Shown here one piece after another: positions 39,624 through 48,379 of a stretch of 57,819 nucleotides of DNA. The DNA comes from Pseudomonadota bacterium (lineage in GTDB: Bacteria; Pseudomonadota; Alphaproteobacteria; Rhizobiales; Xanthobacteraceae), in assembly GCA_018242205.1 (NCBI GenBank), contig JAFECJ010000027.1:1-57819 (forward strand). Direction: 5' to 3'. Under the pieces are notes generated by a model that saw only the letters and a list, made by a program, of their open reading frames with translations, had not been told where the DNA came from and did no database searches. Positions within the stretch are counted from its first letter, which is position 1; each line of letters begins with the position of its first letter. A program made the translations under genes and the position numbers.

Positions 39624-40136
39624 ATGAAAGCCGTCGTCAAGACGGTCGAACCCGCCGAGCGCGAAGCGCGGTTCGACACCATCCGTCCTCTGTATCATGA
39701 GGCGCTGACTCTGGTTGAGCGGCTGCATCGCCGGTTGCTCGACGTGATCAAGGACGAGTTCGACCGCCGCGGACGCTCCGACATCAATTCGGTGCAGGCG
39801 CTGCTGCTGTACAATATCGGCGACAAGGAGCTCACCGCCGGTGAACTGCGCACGCGCGGTTACTATCTCGGCTCCAACGTCTCCTACAATCTGAAGAAGC
39901 TTGTGGAGATGGAGTTCCTCGATCACCAGCGCTCGCGCGTCGATCGCCGTTCGGTCCGCATCAAGCTGACGGCCAAGGGCCAGGAAGTGCGCGACATCGT
40001 CGACGCGCTCTACCAGAAGCACGTGCGCACGGTGGAGCAGGTCGGCGGCATCAATTCCGACGAGTTCGCCAACCTCAACAAGTCGCTGCATCGCCTCGAG
40101 CGCTTCTGGACCGACCAGATTCTTTATCGCCTGTAA
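39624..40136 (+). CDS. ldtR: MarR-family regulator, LdtR-like
   Basis: 170 residues of winged helix-turn-helix protein. The wing region reads LTAGELRTRGYYLGSNVSYNLKKLVEMEFLDHQRSRVDRRS, a long and well-conserved signature of LdtR proteins in Hyphomicrobiales, which control L,D-transpeptidase and stress genes. A C-terminal helix (NLNKSLHRLERFWTDQI) forms the dimer. It lies upstream of the graspetide genes but is separated from them by a palindromic repeat and a strong hairpin, so a regulatory link is only a guess. Confidence 0.85.
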   Translation: MKAVVKTVEPAEREARFDTIRPLYHEALTLVERLHRRLLDVIKDEFDRRGRSDINSVQALLLYNIGDKELTAGELRTRGYYLGSNVSYNLKKLVEMEFLDHQRSRVDRRSVRIKLTAKGQEVRDIVDALYQKHVRTVEQVGGINSDEFANLNKSLHRLERFWTDQILYRL

Positions 40137-40142
40137 CGACCA

Positions 40143-40189
40143 CGCATGATCCCGAAAAGTGGATACCGGTTTTCGGCTCAGATCATGCG
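40143..40189. repeat. CATGATCCCGAAAA-type palindromic repeat (family A, copy 2)
   Basis: Arms CGCATGATC (40143-40151) and GATCATGCG (40181-40189) enclose CCGAAAA and TTTTCGG, 47 bp in all, seven bases after the ldtR stop. It is nearly identical to the copy at 50828. Confidence 0.9.
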
Positions 40190-40222
40190 ACTGACCTGAA
40201 GTTTTCTGCCTCTTCTGGCGAG

Positions 40223-40269
40223 ACGACTTGCCCCGGCCGGGCTTCCTCCTCCGGCCGGGGTCTTGTCGT
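40223..40269 (+). terminator. strong hairpin between ldtR and the graspetide precursor
   Basis: CCCCGGCCGG (40231-40240) pairs perfectly with CCGGCCGGGG (40251-40260), extended by ACGAC/GTCGT across small internal mismatches. There is no T-run directly after. It likely ends ldtR transcription and separates it from the next gene. The AT-rich stretch from 40281 to 40330 after it is the likely precursor promoter (candidate TTGCAT 40310 with TAGTCT 40333). Confidence 0.55.
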
Positions 40270-40367
40270 TGGGGTATGCGGTAGTATTTTTGTAAAGAAC
40301 AAGTCAAAGTTGCATTGAGTGTAGAATGCCACTAGTCTGACCCGGCTCGCAGTGTTGGGAGGGGCGA

Positions 40368-40835
40368 ATGGCAAAGAAGCGCAAGGTGAAGACACCGAAG
40401 CGAACGGTGACGACCAAGGCGATTGGCGAAGAGGTCACGACCCTTGCTCTCGGCGAGGAAAATCCGCCGGTGACGACAATGGTCGTGGGCGAGGAGGGCG
40501 GCGCCACCACGAAAATGCTGGGCGAAGAAGGCGGCGGCTGGCCCACGACGCCGCTGCTCGGCGAGGAAGGCGGTGGTTGGCCGCCGACAACTCTCCTGCT
40601 CGGCGAAGAAGGTGGCGGTTGGCCGCCGACGACGCATTTGCTCGGCGAAGAGCACCATGGCTGGCCGACGACGCGTATGCTGGGCGAGGAAGGCGGCGGG
40701 TTGCCGCCGACTGCGCCGATCGGCGAGATCGATCCGTCGGCACTCGTCGGCGAGGTGTTCCCGGGCGATCCGGGCGACCCGGTCGAGAAGCCCGCGGTCA
40801 AAACGCCGACGCGTCGTAAACGCAGCCGGAAATAA
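40368..40835 (+). CDS. graspetide precursor with eight TTxxxxEE cores
   Basis: 155 residues. Eight perfect TTxxxGEE motifs begin at residues 15, 24, 36, 47, 60, 74, 88 and 101, each with hydrophobic residues before the Gly. Spacers from the fourth on are GGGWPP-like. TTxxxxEE is the core of plesiocin-type (group 2) graspetides, where Thr hydroxyls are esterified to Glu side chains to make a bicyclic hairpin. Degenerate relatives follow: TAPIGEID at 115 and SALVGEV at 124. Both ends are basic and share a VKTP motif (residues 7-10 and 144-147). The leader before the first core is only about 14 residues, so the C-terminal 40 may be the recognition part. GGGAGGGG precedes the ATG. No signal peptide. 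Confidence 0.88.
   Translation: MAKKRKVKTPKRTVTTKAIGEEVTTLALGEENPPVTTMVVGEEGGATTKMLGEEGGGWPTTPLLGEEGGGWPPTTLLLGEEGGGWPPTTHLLGEEHHGWPTTRMLGEEGGGLPPTAPIGEIDPSALVGEVFPGDPGDPVEKPAVKTPTRRKRSRK
40506..40709 (+). repeat. tandem 39-42 bp coding repeats within the precursor
   Basis: Five consecutive units encode TTxxLGEE followed by GGGWPP, GGGWP, HHGWP or GGGLPP. Units are 13 or 14 codons and share nearly identical DNA around CTCGGCGA(A/G)GA(A/G). They are coding core repeats and not a CRISPR array. Unit-number change by slippage would alter the number of peptide rings. Confidence 0.85.
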
Positions 40836-40868
40836 GTTGGCGCCCTGTTATTGGCCGGAACAGGCCCG

Positions 40869-41726
40869 ATGATCCTGGTCGCGGGAGGGCAACTGGATTT
40901 CAACATCGGTGCGCTGCTGCGGCGGTTGCTGCAGCGGCGCGTCAAGTTTTTCGATGTGCTGGTCGGACCGCGCCAGCCGCCGCGCATCACCATCGACATG
41001 CGGCGCGATTGCCTGCGATTGAACGGCAAGGATATTCGGCCGAGTGCTTGCTTCATGCGGCACGATGTCTTTCTCGCGCAATCGGCGCCCGGGCCTCTCG
41101 CGTTTGGAGCGGCGCTCAACTGGTTCGCCGCGATCAAAGGATGGGAGCTGGCGCATGACGACGTGCGCGGCTTCAACAAGAGTTCGTCCGCCACCGAATC
41201 CAACAAGCTGCGCAATCTCTATCTCGCCGCGCGCTGTGGGCTCGCCATTCCGCAGACCTTCAAGAGCGCGCGCCGCGCTCTGCGCGGGCCGCTGATTCAG
41301 AAGCCGGCCAGCGGCGGAGAGTACACGGAGGATTTTGACAAGTTTGTCGGTTCGCTCGATCGGCTCGATCCCATCGGACATTATCCGCGTTTCGTACAGC
41401 CGCGCCTCGATCGCCCGGAAATGCGGGTGTATCGCGTCGGATCGGCGATGCTGGCATTCTCCCTGAATTCGCCCGATCTCGACTACCGGACTCGGCAAAA
41501 CGTTCGTCTGCGGCCGGTCGTCGTGCCGCGCGCACTGGGCGATCCGTTGATGGATCTGTGCGATCGCGTCGGGCTCGATTTCGCCGCCGCCGATTTCATG
41601 CGCGCGCCGCGCGGCAAGGAACTGCGCTTTCTCGAGGTCAACTCACAGCCGATGTTCGCGGCCTTCGATCAGGTCTGCGGCGGCAAACTCTGCGACGCCA
41701 TCATCGACCACCTGTCGCCGCGCTAA
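40869..41726 (+). CDS. ATP-grasp graspetide ester ligase (MvdD/PsnB-like)
   Basis: 285 residues. Expected to activate Glu carboxylates of the precursor as acyl-phosphates and join them to Thr hydroxyls. The N-terminal 100 residues resemble the pre-ATP-grasp domain of MvdD proteins. ESNKLRNLYLAARCGLAIPQT (about 110-130) is the conserved lead-in. ATP-grasp residues include Lys145 in LIQKP, the FVQP hinge (176-179), Glu184-Arg186 in EMRVYRVG, Asp242 in AADFM, and the Mg site Glu256/Asn258 in FLEVNSQP. It begins 33 bp after the precursor stop; TTG 40851 in the same frame is the alternative start. Closest by form to RimK/MvdD ligases, with linkage to a TTxxxxEE precursor as the main support. Confidence 0.88.
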   Translation: MILVAGGQLDFNIGALLRRLLQRRVKFFDVLVGPRQPPRITIDMRRDCLRLNGKDIRPSACFMRHDVFLAQSAPGPLAFGAALNWFAAIKGWELAHDDVRGFNKSSSATESNKLRNLYLAARCGLAIPQTFKSARRALRGPLIQKPASGGEYTEDFDKFVGSLDRLDPIGHYPRFVQPRLDRPEMRVYRVGSAMLAFSLNSPDLDYRTRQNVRLRPVVVPRALGDPLMDLCDRVGLDFAAADFMRAPRGKELRFLEVNSQPMFAAFDQVCGGKLCDAIIDHLSPR

Positions 41727-41841
41727 CGGCGGCCGCGCATGTCCGCGGTTCCAGGGCCGCGAGGCGGCGCCGCCAATCCCCGCAGGACGGCGGCCCGACA
41801 ACCGGCAACGTGACCAGTTCTGCGCACAAGATATGTATCCT

Positions 41842-41853
41842 ATATTGCAATAT
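41842..41853. promoter_or_regulatory. 12-bp palindrome, probable TetR operator
   Basis: ATATTGCAATAT is a perfect palindrome in an AT-rich island of the otherwise GC-rich window, 26 bp before the chosen TetR start. Autoregulation is likely. It overlaps the earliest in-frame ATG (41852), which argues for a later start. The 41727-41841 stretch before it holds no feature I can support. Confidence 0.5.
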
Positions 41854-41878
41854 GCCTGTAATGTGTATGGTGATGGCT

Positions 41879-42574
41879 ATGCCGACGACATCCCTTACGG
41901 CGCGCCGCAGCCAGCCCCTCAGCCACGCCGAACGCAGCGCCGCGACGCAGGCGCAGATCCTCGACGCCGGCATGCGGGTCATGCGCGCCGGGAGCTTCCG
42001 TGCCGCGACGATGTTCGAGGTGGCCAAGGCCGCCGGCGTCACGCCGGGCGCGCTGCAGCATCATTTCGGCTCCAAGGCCGAGCTCATGATGCACCTCCTG
42101 GAGCGGGCGATCGGGTCGATCCCCGACCGGGACGCGGATCACGCGTGGCCGAAACCGGCCGACAGCCTGTCGCGGCGCGCCTCCGGCTTCGTACAGGCGC
42201 TCTGGGCCCATTCCTACGAGCCGCCGCGTTTCCTCGTCGCCTGGGGTATCTATTTCGGCAGTGCCGGCGACGCGGATGTGCTCAAGCGCGTCGTCGAGAT
42301 GCGCGCCCGGCTGCGCCTGAAGCTGCATCGGCGCTTCATCCGGACCTTCCCGGAGCTTGCGGACGCGCCGCGGCTCGAAGCCTTCATCGATCTCGTGCTG
42401 TCGAGCTTGCGCGGTATGGGCGTCGTCCGGCTGTTCGGGCCGGCACCGACATCCAGTGCGGCGCAACTCGCCGAGTTGGCGGCGGTGATCGAATGGCGGT
42501 GCCGCCAGCCATCCGGAACGACCAATAAAAAGCCGCGCAAGTCGAAACGACTCGTCAAAGGGAGAGCAACGTGA
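41879..42574 (+). CDS. TetR-family transcriptional regulator
   Basis: About 231 residues. The helix-turn-helix is at about 28-70 (QILDAGMRVMRAGSFRAATMFEVAKAAGVTPGALQHHFGSKAELM). The C-terminal ligand domain is typical in size. Five in-frame ATGs occur between 41852 and 41879; the last is given because the operator palindrome overlaps the first. The stop overlaps the GTG of the receptor gene by four bases, so it is the first gene of a TetR-receptor-amidase unit. It might also affect the graspetide genes upstream, but nothing in the sequence shows this. Confidence 0.85.
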   Translation: MPTTSLTARRSQPLSHAERSAATQAQILDAGMRVMRAGSFRAATMFEVAKAAGVTPGALQHHFGSKAELMMHLLERAIGSIPDRDADHAWPKPADSLSRRASGFVQALWAHSYEPPRFLVAWGIYFGSAGDADVLKRVVEMRARLRLKLHRRFIRTFPELADAPRLEAFIDLVLSSLRGMGVVRLFGPAPTSSAAQLAELAAVIEWRCRQPSGTTNKKPRKSKRLVKGRAT

Positions 42575-43563
42575 AGAGGATTCAATTTCCGCCGCTGGCG
42601 CTGTGCCGCTGGCTCGCCGCGTGTCTGTTCGCGGTGGCGCTGTGCGGCCCCGCCGCCGCTGCCTTCCCGGAGCGGCCGATCGTGCTGGTCGTGCCTTATC
42701 CGCCGGGCGGCGCGGCGGACACGCTGGCCCGGATCATCGCGCATCACCTCGGCGACCAATTGCCGGGCAGCACCTGGGTGGTGGAGAACAAGAGCGGCGC
42801 CGGCACCGCGATCGGCGCCACGCTCGTCGCCCGCGCCAAGCCGGACGGCTATACCTTGCTGGTCTCGGGCAACACCACCTACACGCTCAACCCGGCGCTC
42901 AAGTCCAATCTTCAGTACGACCCGCTGACCAGCTTTGAGTCGCTGGGCATTCTCGGCGAAAGCCCGCTGGTGCTCGTCGCCAACGCGAAGTTTCCGGCCA
43001 ATTCGGTTCAGGAATTGATCGCGATGGCCAAGCGCGAGCCGGGCAAATTGAACCTCGCATCGTTCGGCTTCGGCACCACCTCGCATTTCGCTGGCGAGAT
43101 GTTCAAGGCGGCGGCCGGCGTCGACATCGTACACATTCCGTATAACGGCAGCGCGCCGGCGATGAAGGATCTGATTGCCGGGCAGGTCCCGCTCTCCTTC
43201 GACACCAACGTCGCCAGCGTGCCGCAGGTGAAAGCCGGCGCCATCAAGGCGCTGGCGCTGACGTCGACCTACCGCATCGACGACTTGCCGGGCGTGCCGA
43301 CGCTTGCCGAATCCGGTTTCCCGGGTTTCGACCTGACGGCCTGGATCAGCGTCGTCGCGCCGCGCGGTCTGCCGGAGCCGGTGCGCGCAACCCTGGTGAA
43401 GGCGATGGCCGATGTCATGGCCAAGCCGGAGATGAAGGCGGATCTGCAGCGGGTGGGGCTGATCGTCCGCTTCCAGCCGCCGAGCGCCTACGACGCCCGG
43501 GTCAAAAACGAACTGGAGACGATGCGGGCGATCGTCAAGCGTGCCAATATGAAGATCCAATAA
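42571..43563 (+). CDS. Bug/TctC-family periplasmic solute receptor
   Basis: 330 residues. A signal peptide (about 1-30, ending AAAA) precedes the Bug fold with FPERPIVLVVPYPPGGAADT and WVVENKSGAGTAIGA. Bug proteins bind carboxylates, amino acids or amides for tripartite tricarboxylate transporters; no TctA/TctB membrane genes are adjacent. The start is GTG 42571 with GGGAG ahead of it and is coupled to the TetR stop. The following amidase suggests an amide or amino-acid derivative as ligand. Confidence 0.9.
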   Translation: MKRIQFPPLALCRWLAACLFAVALCGPAAAAFPERPIVLVVPYPPGGAADTLARIIAHHLGDQLPGSTWVVENKSGAGTAIGATLVARAKPDGYTLLVSGNTTYTLNPALKSNLQYDPLTSFESLGILGESPLVLVANAKFPANSVQELIAMAKREPGKLNLASFGFGTTSHFAGEMFKAAAGVDIVHIPYNGSAPAMKDLIAGQVPLSFDTNVASVPQVKAGAIKALALTSTYRIDDLPGVPTLAESGFPGFDLTAWISVVAPRGLPEPVRATLVKAMADVMAKPEMKADLQRVGLIVRFQPPSAYDARVKNELETMRAIVKRANMKIQ

Positions 43564-43585
43564 AACCGCTCTTGTGCCGAACGAC

Positions 43586-45109
43586 ATGTCTCATCGCGAT
43601 ATCCTGGAACTGAGCGCTGTGCGGATGCGCGCCTTGATCGGCGCGCGTCAGCTCTCGCCGGTGGAGCTGATGGACGCCTGCATTGACCGCATCGAGGCGG
43701 TCAATCCGGCGATCAACGCCATCGCCGCCACCGATTTCGAGCGCGCGCGCGCCGCGGCAACGCAAGCCGAGGCGCGCGTCATGCGCGGCGAAGCGCTGCC
43801 GCCGCTGCACGGTCTGCCGCTCGGCGTGAAGGATCTGCAGGATACGGCCGGGCTGCTCACGACCTTCGGCAATATCGCGCTGCGCGGCAATGTCCCGCGC
43901 GAGGACAACAGCCTGGTGGCGGCGTTGCGAAACGCCGGCGCCATCGTCACCGCCAAGACCAACGTGCCCGACATGGGCGCCGGCGCCAACACGCGCAATC
44001 CGGTCTGGGGCGCGACCGGCAATCCGTTCAATCCGTCGCTCAATGCCGGCGGCTCGTCGGGCGGCTCGGCCGCGGCGCTTGCCACCGGCATGCTGCCGAT
44101 CTGCACCGGATCGGACACGGGCGGTTCGCTGCGCATTCCGGCGGCGCTGTGCGGCGTGGTTGGTCTGCGGCCGTCGCCCGGGCTGGTGGCCAATGCCAGC
44201 CGGCCGCTCGGCTGGTCGGCGATCTCGGTGCTCGGGCCGATGGCGCGCACCGTCGAGGACGCGGCTTTCCTGATGGCGAGCTGTGTCGGCCTTAATCGGC
44301 ACGATGCCTTGTCTTATCCGGCGGCCTCCGCCGACTTCTGGCCGTTGCCCGCGCGCGATCCATCCAGGCTGCGCGTCGGCTACACCGAGGACTTCGGCTT
44401 CTGCGCCGTGAGCGCGGAAGTGCGCCGCGTGTTCCGCGCGCGGGTCAAGGCGCTGGCGCGGCATGTGAAGTCGTGCGAGCCCATCGCGCTCGACATGTCG
44501 CAGGCCGACCGCGCCTTCGATGTCATCCGCGCCGAGAGCTTTGTCGCGGCTTTCGCCGAAACCTTCCGCAATGCGCCGGAAACGCTCGGTCCGAATGTGC
44601 GCGCCAATGTCGAACTCGCCGCCGCCTTCACGCTGATGGACCGCGCCGAGGCGCATCTTGCGCAGACGCGGATCGCGGCGCAGTTCGCCGACGCCTTCGA
44701 GCAGTTCGACCTCATCGTCGCGCCGGTGACGCCGGTGACGCCGTTCCCGTGGACCGAGCTTTACGCCAAGGAAGTCGACGGCCAGACCATGGCCAATTAC
44801 TACCGCTGGCTGGCGCTGTGTTACGGCGTCACGTTGTCCACGCATCCGGCCTTGTCGCTGCCGTGCGGCCGCGACGAGCACGGCATGCCGTTCGGTTTGC
44901 AGATGGTCGGCCGCCTGCGCGGCGACGCCGAACTGCTGTCGGCGGCTGCGGCCGTCGAGGCCGCTTTCGCGGGCGATGCGCAACTGGCGCGTCCCGAACC
45001 CGACCTGGCGATGCTGACCGCCAAGCCGCAACCGTCGCTCAAGTCCATCGTCACCCATCCGCCGGTGCTCAGCGCCGATGCGGCGGCTGTTCACAAGACG
45101 GCCGTGTAG
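43586..45109 (+). CDS. amidase-signature-family hydrolase
   Basis: About 507 residues. The Ser-cisSer-Lys triad is visible: Lys82 in GVKDLQDTAG, the cis-Ser in NAGGSSGGSAAALA (Ser158), and the nucleophile Ser181 in GSDTGGSLR. The family hydrolyses amides, carbamates or related bonds; it is not GatA, because no gatB/C neighbours exist and the C-terminus differs. ATG 43586 (MSHRD) is the chosen start, with GTG 43574 an alternative. It is likely to work with the upstream receptor on an imported amide. Confidence 0.9.
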   Translation: MSHRDILELSAVRMRALIGARQLSPVELMDACIDRIEAVNPAINAIAATDFERARAAATQAEARVMRGEALPPLHGLPLGVKDLQDTAGLLTTFGNIALRGNVPREDNSLVAALRNAGAIVTAKTNVPDMGAGANTRNPVWGATGNPFNPSLNAGGSSGGSAAALATGMLPICTGSDTGGSLRIPAALCGVVGLRPSPGLVANASRPLGWSAISVLGPMARTVEDAAFLMASCVGLNRHDALSYPAASADFWPLPARDPSRLRVGYTEDFGFCAVSAEVRRVFRARVKALARHVKSCEPIALDMSQADRAFDVIRAESFVAAFAETFRNAPETLGPNVRANVELAAAFTLMDRAEAHLAQTRIAAQFADAFEQFDLIVAPVTPVTPFPWTELYAKEVDGQTMANYYRWLALCYGVTLSTHPALSLPCGRDEHGMPFGLQMVGRLRGDAELLSAAAAVEAAFAGDAQLARPEPDLAMLTAKPQPSLKSIVTHPPVLSADAAAVHKTAV

Positions 45110-45142
45110 GACAGGCGCGGCCGCGGCATCGTGTATGCTGTC

Positions 45143-45162
45143 ACCTCCATTAGACTGGAGGT
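45143..45162 (+). promoter_or_regulatory. hairpin that hides the ribosome site of the DUF1330 gene
   Basis: ACCTCCA (45143-45149) pairs perfectly with TGGAGGT (45156-45162) around a six-base loop. The 3' arm is the Shine-Dalgarno sequence, three bases before ATG 45166. TGTATGCT just upstream (about 45132-45139) resembles an extended -10, so the hairpin would sit near the 5' end of the mRNA. This could be a thermosensor, a protein-bound site or a DNA operator. Confidence 0.55.
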
Positions 45163-45165
45163 CAC

Positions 45166-45459
45166 ATGGCAAAGGCTTATTGGGTTGCAACCTATCGCAC
45201 CGTTTCCGATCCGGAGGCGCTCGCGGCTTACGGCAAGGTGGCCGGCGCGGCGCTGCAGGCGGCCGGCGGCAAAATCCTGGCGCGCGGCATGCCGTCGGCG
45301 ACGCTCGATGGCGGCTACATGGGGCGCACCGTTCTGGTCGAATTCGACAGCGTTGAGGCTGCGAAGGCGGCCTATAACAGCGCCGCCTACCAGGACGCCC
45401 TGAAGTTGCTCGGCGCCGTGGCGCAGGAGCGCGACATTCGCCTCATCGAAGCGGTGTGA
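45166..45459 (+). CDS. DUF1330-family protein
   Basis: 97 residues of a ferredoxin-like dimeric alpha/beta-barrel fold. AYWVATYRTVSDPEALAAYGKVA and VLVEFDSVEAAKAAYNSAAYQDALKL are typical of the family. Some members carry out or assist small-molecule chemistry, but no activity is established here. Its SD site is inside a perfect hairpin. Confidence 0.88.
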   Translation: MAKAYWVATYRTVSDPEALAAYGKVAGAALQAAGGKILARGMPSATLDGGYMGRTVLVEFDSVEAAKAAYNSAAYQDALKLLGAVAQERDIRLIEAV

Positions 45460-45471
45460 ACGGCGGCGCGT

Positions 45472-45771
45472 TCAGTGCTGGCCGGGACCGCCGTCGCCGA
45501 AGGCGCGCTCCAGGGCGATGGCTTCTTCCAGATCGGCGCAGGGCACCGCTGTGGTCGGCAGCCGCGCCAGTTCTTCCGCCGACGCGCCCGGCACCAGCGG
45601 CTTGCCCTTGATCAGGTAGGTGTCGAATCCGCGCGGCGACTGATCCGGGTACAGCGCGAACACGATGTCATGCGCTTCGATGGTCTTGCGCAGCGCGTCC
45701 GCCGGCGCCGGCGCCGCGGTAAAGCGGGTGAGGTTGTCCCGCGCCATTTGCAGAAGCTGCGCATTGGTCAT
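45472..45771 (-). CDS. conserved hypothetical protein
   Basis: 99 residues from ATG 45771 (MTNAQLLQMARDN). No domain was recognised. It contains a central HDIVFALYPDQSPRGFDTY segment and no membrane helix or signal peptide. It converges with the DUF1330 gene and diverges from the small gene at 45828. A start at 45789 is also open. The even composition and position between non-overlapping genes support it as a real gene. Confidence 0.6.
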   Translation of the reverse strand: MTNAQLLQMARDNLTRFTAAPAPADALRKTIEAHDIVFALYPDQSPRGFDTYLIKGKPLVPGASAEELARLPTTAVPCADLEEAIALERAFGDGGPGQH

Positions 45772-45827
45772 GGCGTCCCCATACGGCACATCGGCGGCCG
45801 AGGCGAGTCAGCTATGATGCCCGCGCC

Positions 45828-46028
45828 ATGGTGGGTAAATCCGAAGTCTATTTCGAGATCACGGTGGTCGGCGGCAGCGCCCGTGTGGCGGCCGTCGACG
45901 CCGAGACCTTGATCGAGGTGGCGGTGGTCGGCCCGGCGCGGGCGTCGGTGACCGACTTGAAAAGACTGGCGCTGGGCAAGCTGAAGGCGCGCATCGCCCG
46001 CGAACGCCGGAACGGGGGCCTGCCTTAA
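45828..46028 (+). CDS. small conserved protein (DUF6898-like)
   Basis: 66 residues beginning MVGKSEVYFEITVVGGSARVAAVDAET, with a compact beta-rich first half and a basic helical end (KRLALGKLKARIARERR). I recognise the general form of DUF6898 small proteins of alphaproteobacteria, without known function. Divergent from the gene at 45472. Confidence 0.75.
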   Translation: MVGKSEVYFEITVVGGSARVAAVDAETLIEVAVVGPARASVTDLKRLALGKLKARIARERRNGGLP

Positions 46029-46056
46029 AGTGAGGCGCGAGCCAAGGGTGCCGACT

Positions 46057-46299
46057 TCAGCCCGGCCCGATCGCGGATTCCAGCCAGGCGATCTGGCCCA
46101 GCGCCGCCGCCAGCGCATCAGGTTCAGCGGCGAAGACACGGCCGGAATAGCCGCCGATCGCAAACCAGCCGCGCATGTCCTCGGCGTCGCGGCGAAATTC
46201 CTCAAAGCCGACAGTGCCGTCCGGTCGGCGAAAAATGTCGACGCAGCGGTCGGCGCCGTGATCGTTGATTGACCGCAGGACTTTGTTGACGTGCGCCAC
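46057..46299 (-). CDS. small conserved hypothetical protein
   Basis: 80 residues: MAHVNKVLRSINDHGADRC at the start, then an acidic segment and WFAIGGYSGRVFAAEPDALAA. It could be a soluble alpha/beta protein. No function recognised. It converges with the 45828 gene. Confidence 0.6.
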   Translation of the reverse strand: MAHVNKVLRSINDHGADRCVDIFRRPDGTVGFEEFRRDAEDMRGWFAIGGYSGRVFAAEPDALAAALGQIAWLESAIGPG

Positions 46300-46569
46300 C
46301 GGTGTCTCTCCGAGACTTCAAGCCCGTTGTGCGACCGACCATAGGCCCGGGGGGCGCTTTCCAGTACCGCGTCCCGTCATGGCTGCCCTTCGCCGCGCGT
46401 CGGTCGGGGCCGACGAAAGGTCGCTAATTTGCGCTAGATATTGCGGTCATCCACCGGTTCGGCCCAATGCTTGGCGCGTCGGGGCCGATATGCTATTCGC
46501 AGGTGCGAACCGGAACCCCGGTCAATCCCCAATAAAAAGGCGCCCGATGGGCGTCCGGAGACCACAGGT
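46300..46569 (+). other. glyA leader region with two short hairpins
   Basis: This 270-bp gap contains ACCGG-AACC-CCGGT (46509-46522) and CGCCC-GAT-GGGCG (46041+500, i.e. 46541-46553) directly before glyA. The second follows an A-run and lies about 16 bp before the start. They may fold in the glyA leader. No known riboswitch consensus was recognised, and nothing else is seen in the gap. Confidence 0.3.
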
Positions 46570-47853
<1,284 letters not shown>

Positions 47854-47902
47854 GGACGACGTCGCGGCGTGGGGCCGCGGCGAGGAAGAGGGTGGAAACA
47901 GC

Positions 47903-48379
47903 ATGCGTTGCCCCAGCTGCGGTAGCCTCGACACGCAGGTGAAGGATTCCCGGCCGACCGAAGATTCGGCCGTGATCCGCCGCCGTCGCGTCTGTCTCGC
48001 CTGCAATTTCCGCTTCACCACCTTCGAACGCGTGCAGTTGCGCGAACTCACGGTGATCAAGCGCAACGGCCGTCGCGTGCCGTTCGACCGCGACAAGCTG
48101 ATGCGTTCGGTGCAGGTCGCGCTGCGCAAGCGCTCGGTCGAGCCCGAGCGCATCGAGCAGATGGTCTCCAAGATCGTCCGTGAGCTCGAAAGCATGGGCG
48201 AGAACGAAGTGACGTCGGAGACGATCGGCGAGGCGGTGATGCAGCACTTGCGCGAGATCGACGACGTCGCCTATGTGCGTTTCGCCTCGGTCTACCGCAA
48301 TTTCCGCGAGGCCAAGGATTTCCGCGCCGCGCTCGATGAGTTGCGCGCCGAGGACGACGAGGTTCCGGTCCGGAAATGA
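47903..48379 (+). CDS. nrdR: transcriptional repressor NrdR
   Basis: 158 residues. An N-terminal zinc ribbon (Cys3, Cys6, Cys31, Cys34) is followed by an ATP-cone domain (about 46-136, [16 protein letters not shown]). It represses ribonucleotide-reductase genes when dATP is bound. It lies 49 bp after glyA and its stop overlaps the ribD start by four bases, so it is coupled to riboflavin synthesis. Confidence 0.97.
   Translation: MRCPSCGSLDTQVKDSRPTEDSAVIRRRRVCLACNFRFTTFERVQLRELTVIKRNGRRVPFDRDKLMRSVQVALRKRSVEPERIEQMVSKIVRELESMGENEVTSETIGEAVMQHLREIDDVAYVRFASVYRNFREAKDFRAALDELRAEDDEVPVRK

Noticed and set aside
40506..40709. CRISPR-like direct repeats
   Set aside because: Units are contiguous and coding with no unique spacers, and no cas genes are present.
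40304..41215. A 303-codon minus-strand frame with SSPSxxVVGGQPPPSSPS repeats
   Set aside because: Its repeats are the reverse complement of the precursor's core units. The plus strand has a strong ribosome site, exact TTxxxGEE spacing and the adjacent ATP-grasp gene.
46300..46569. A riboswitch before glyA
   Set aside because: Two short hairpins are present, but I could not match them to a known glycine, SAM, SAH or THF aptamer, so only a leader region is reported.
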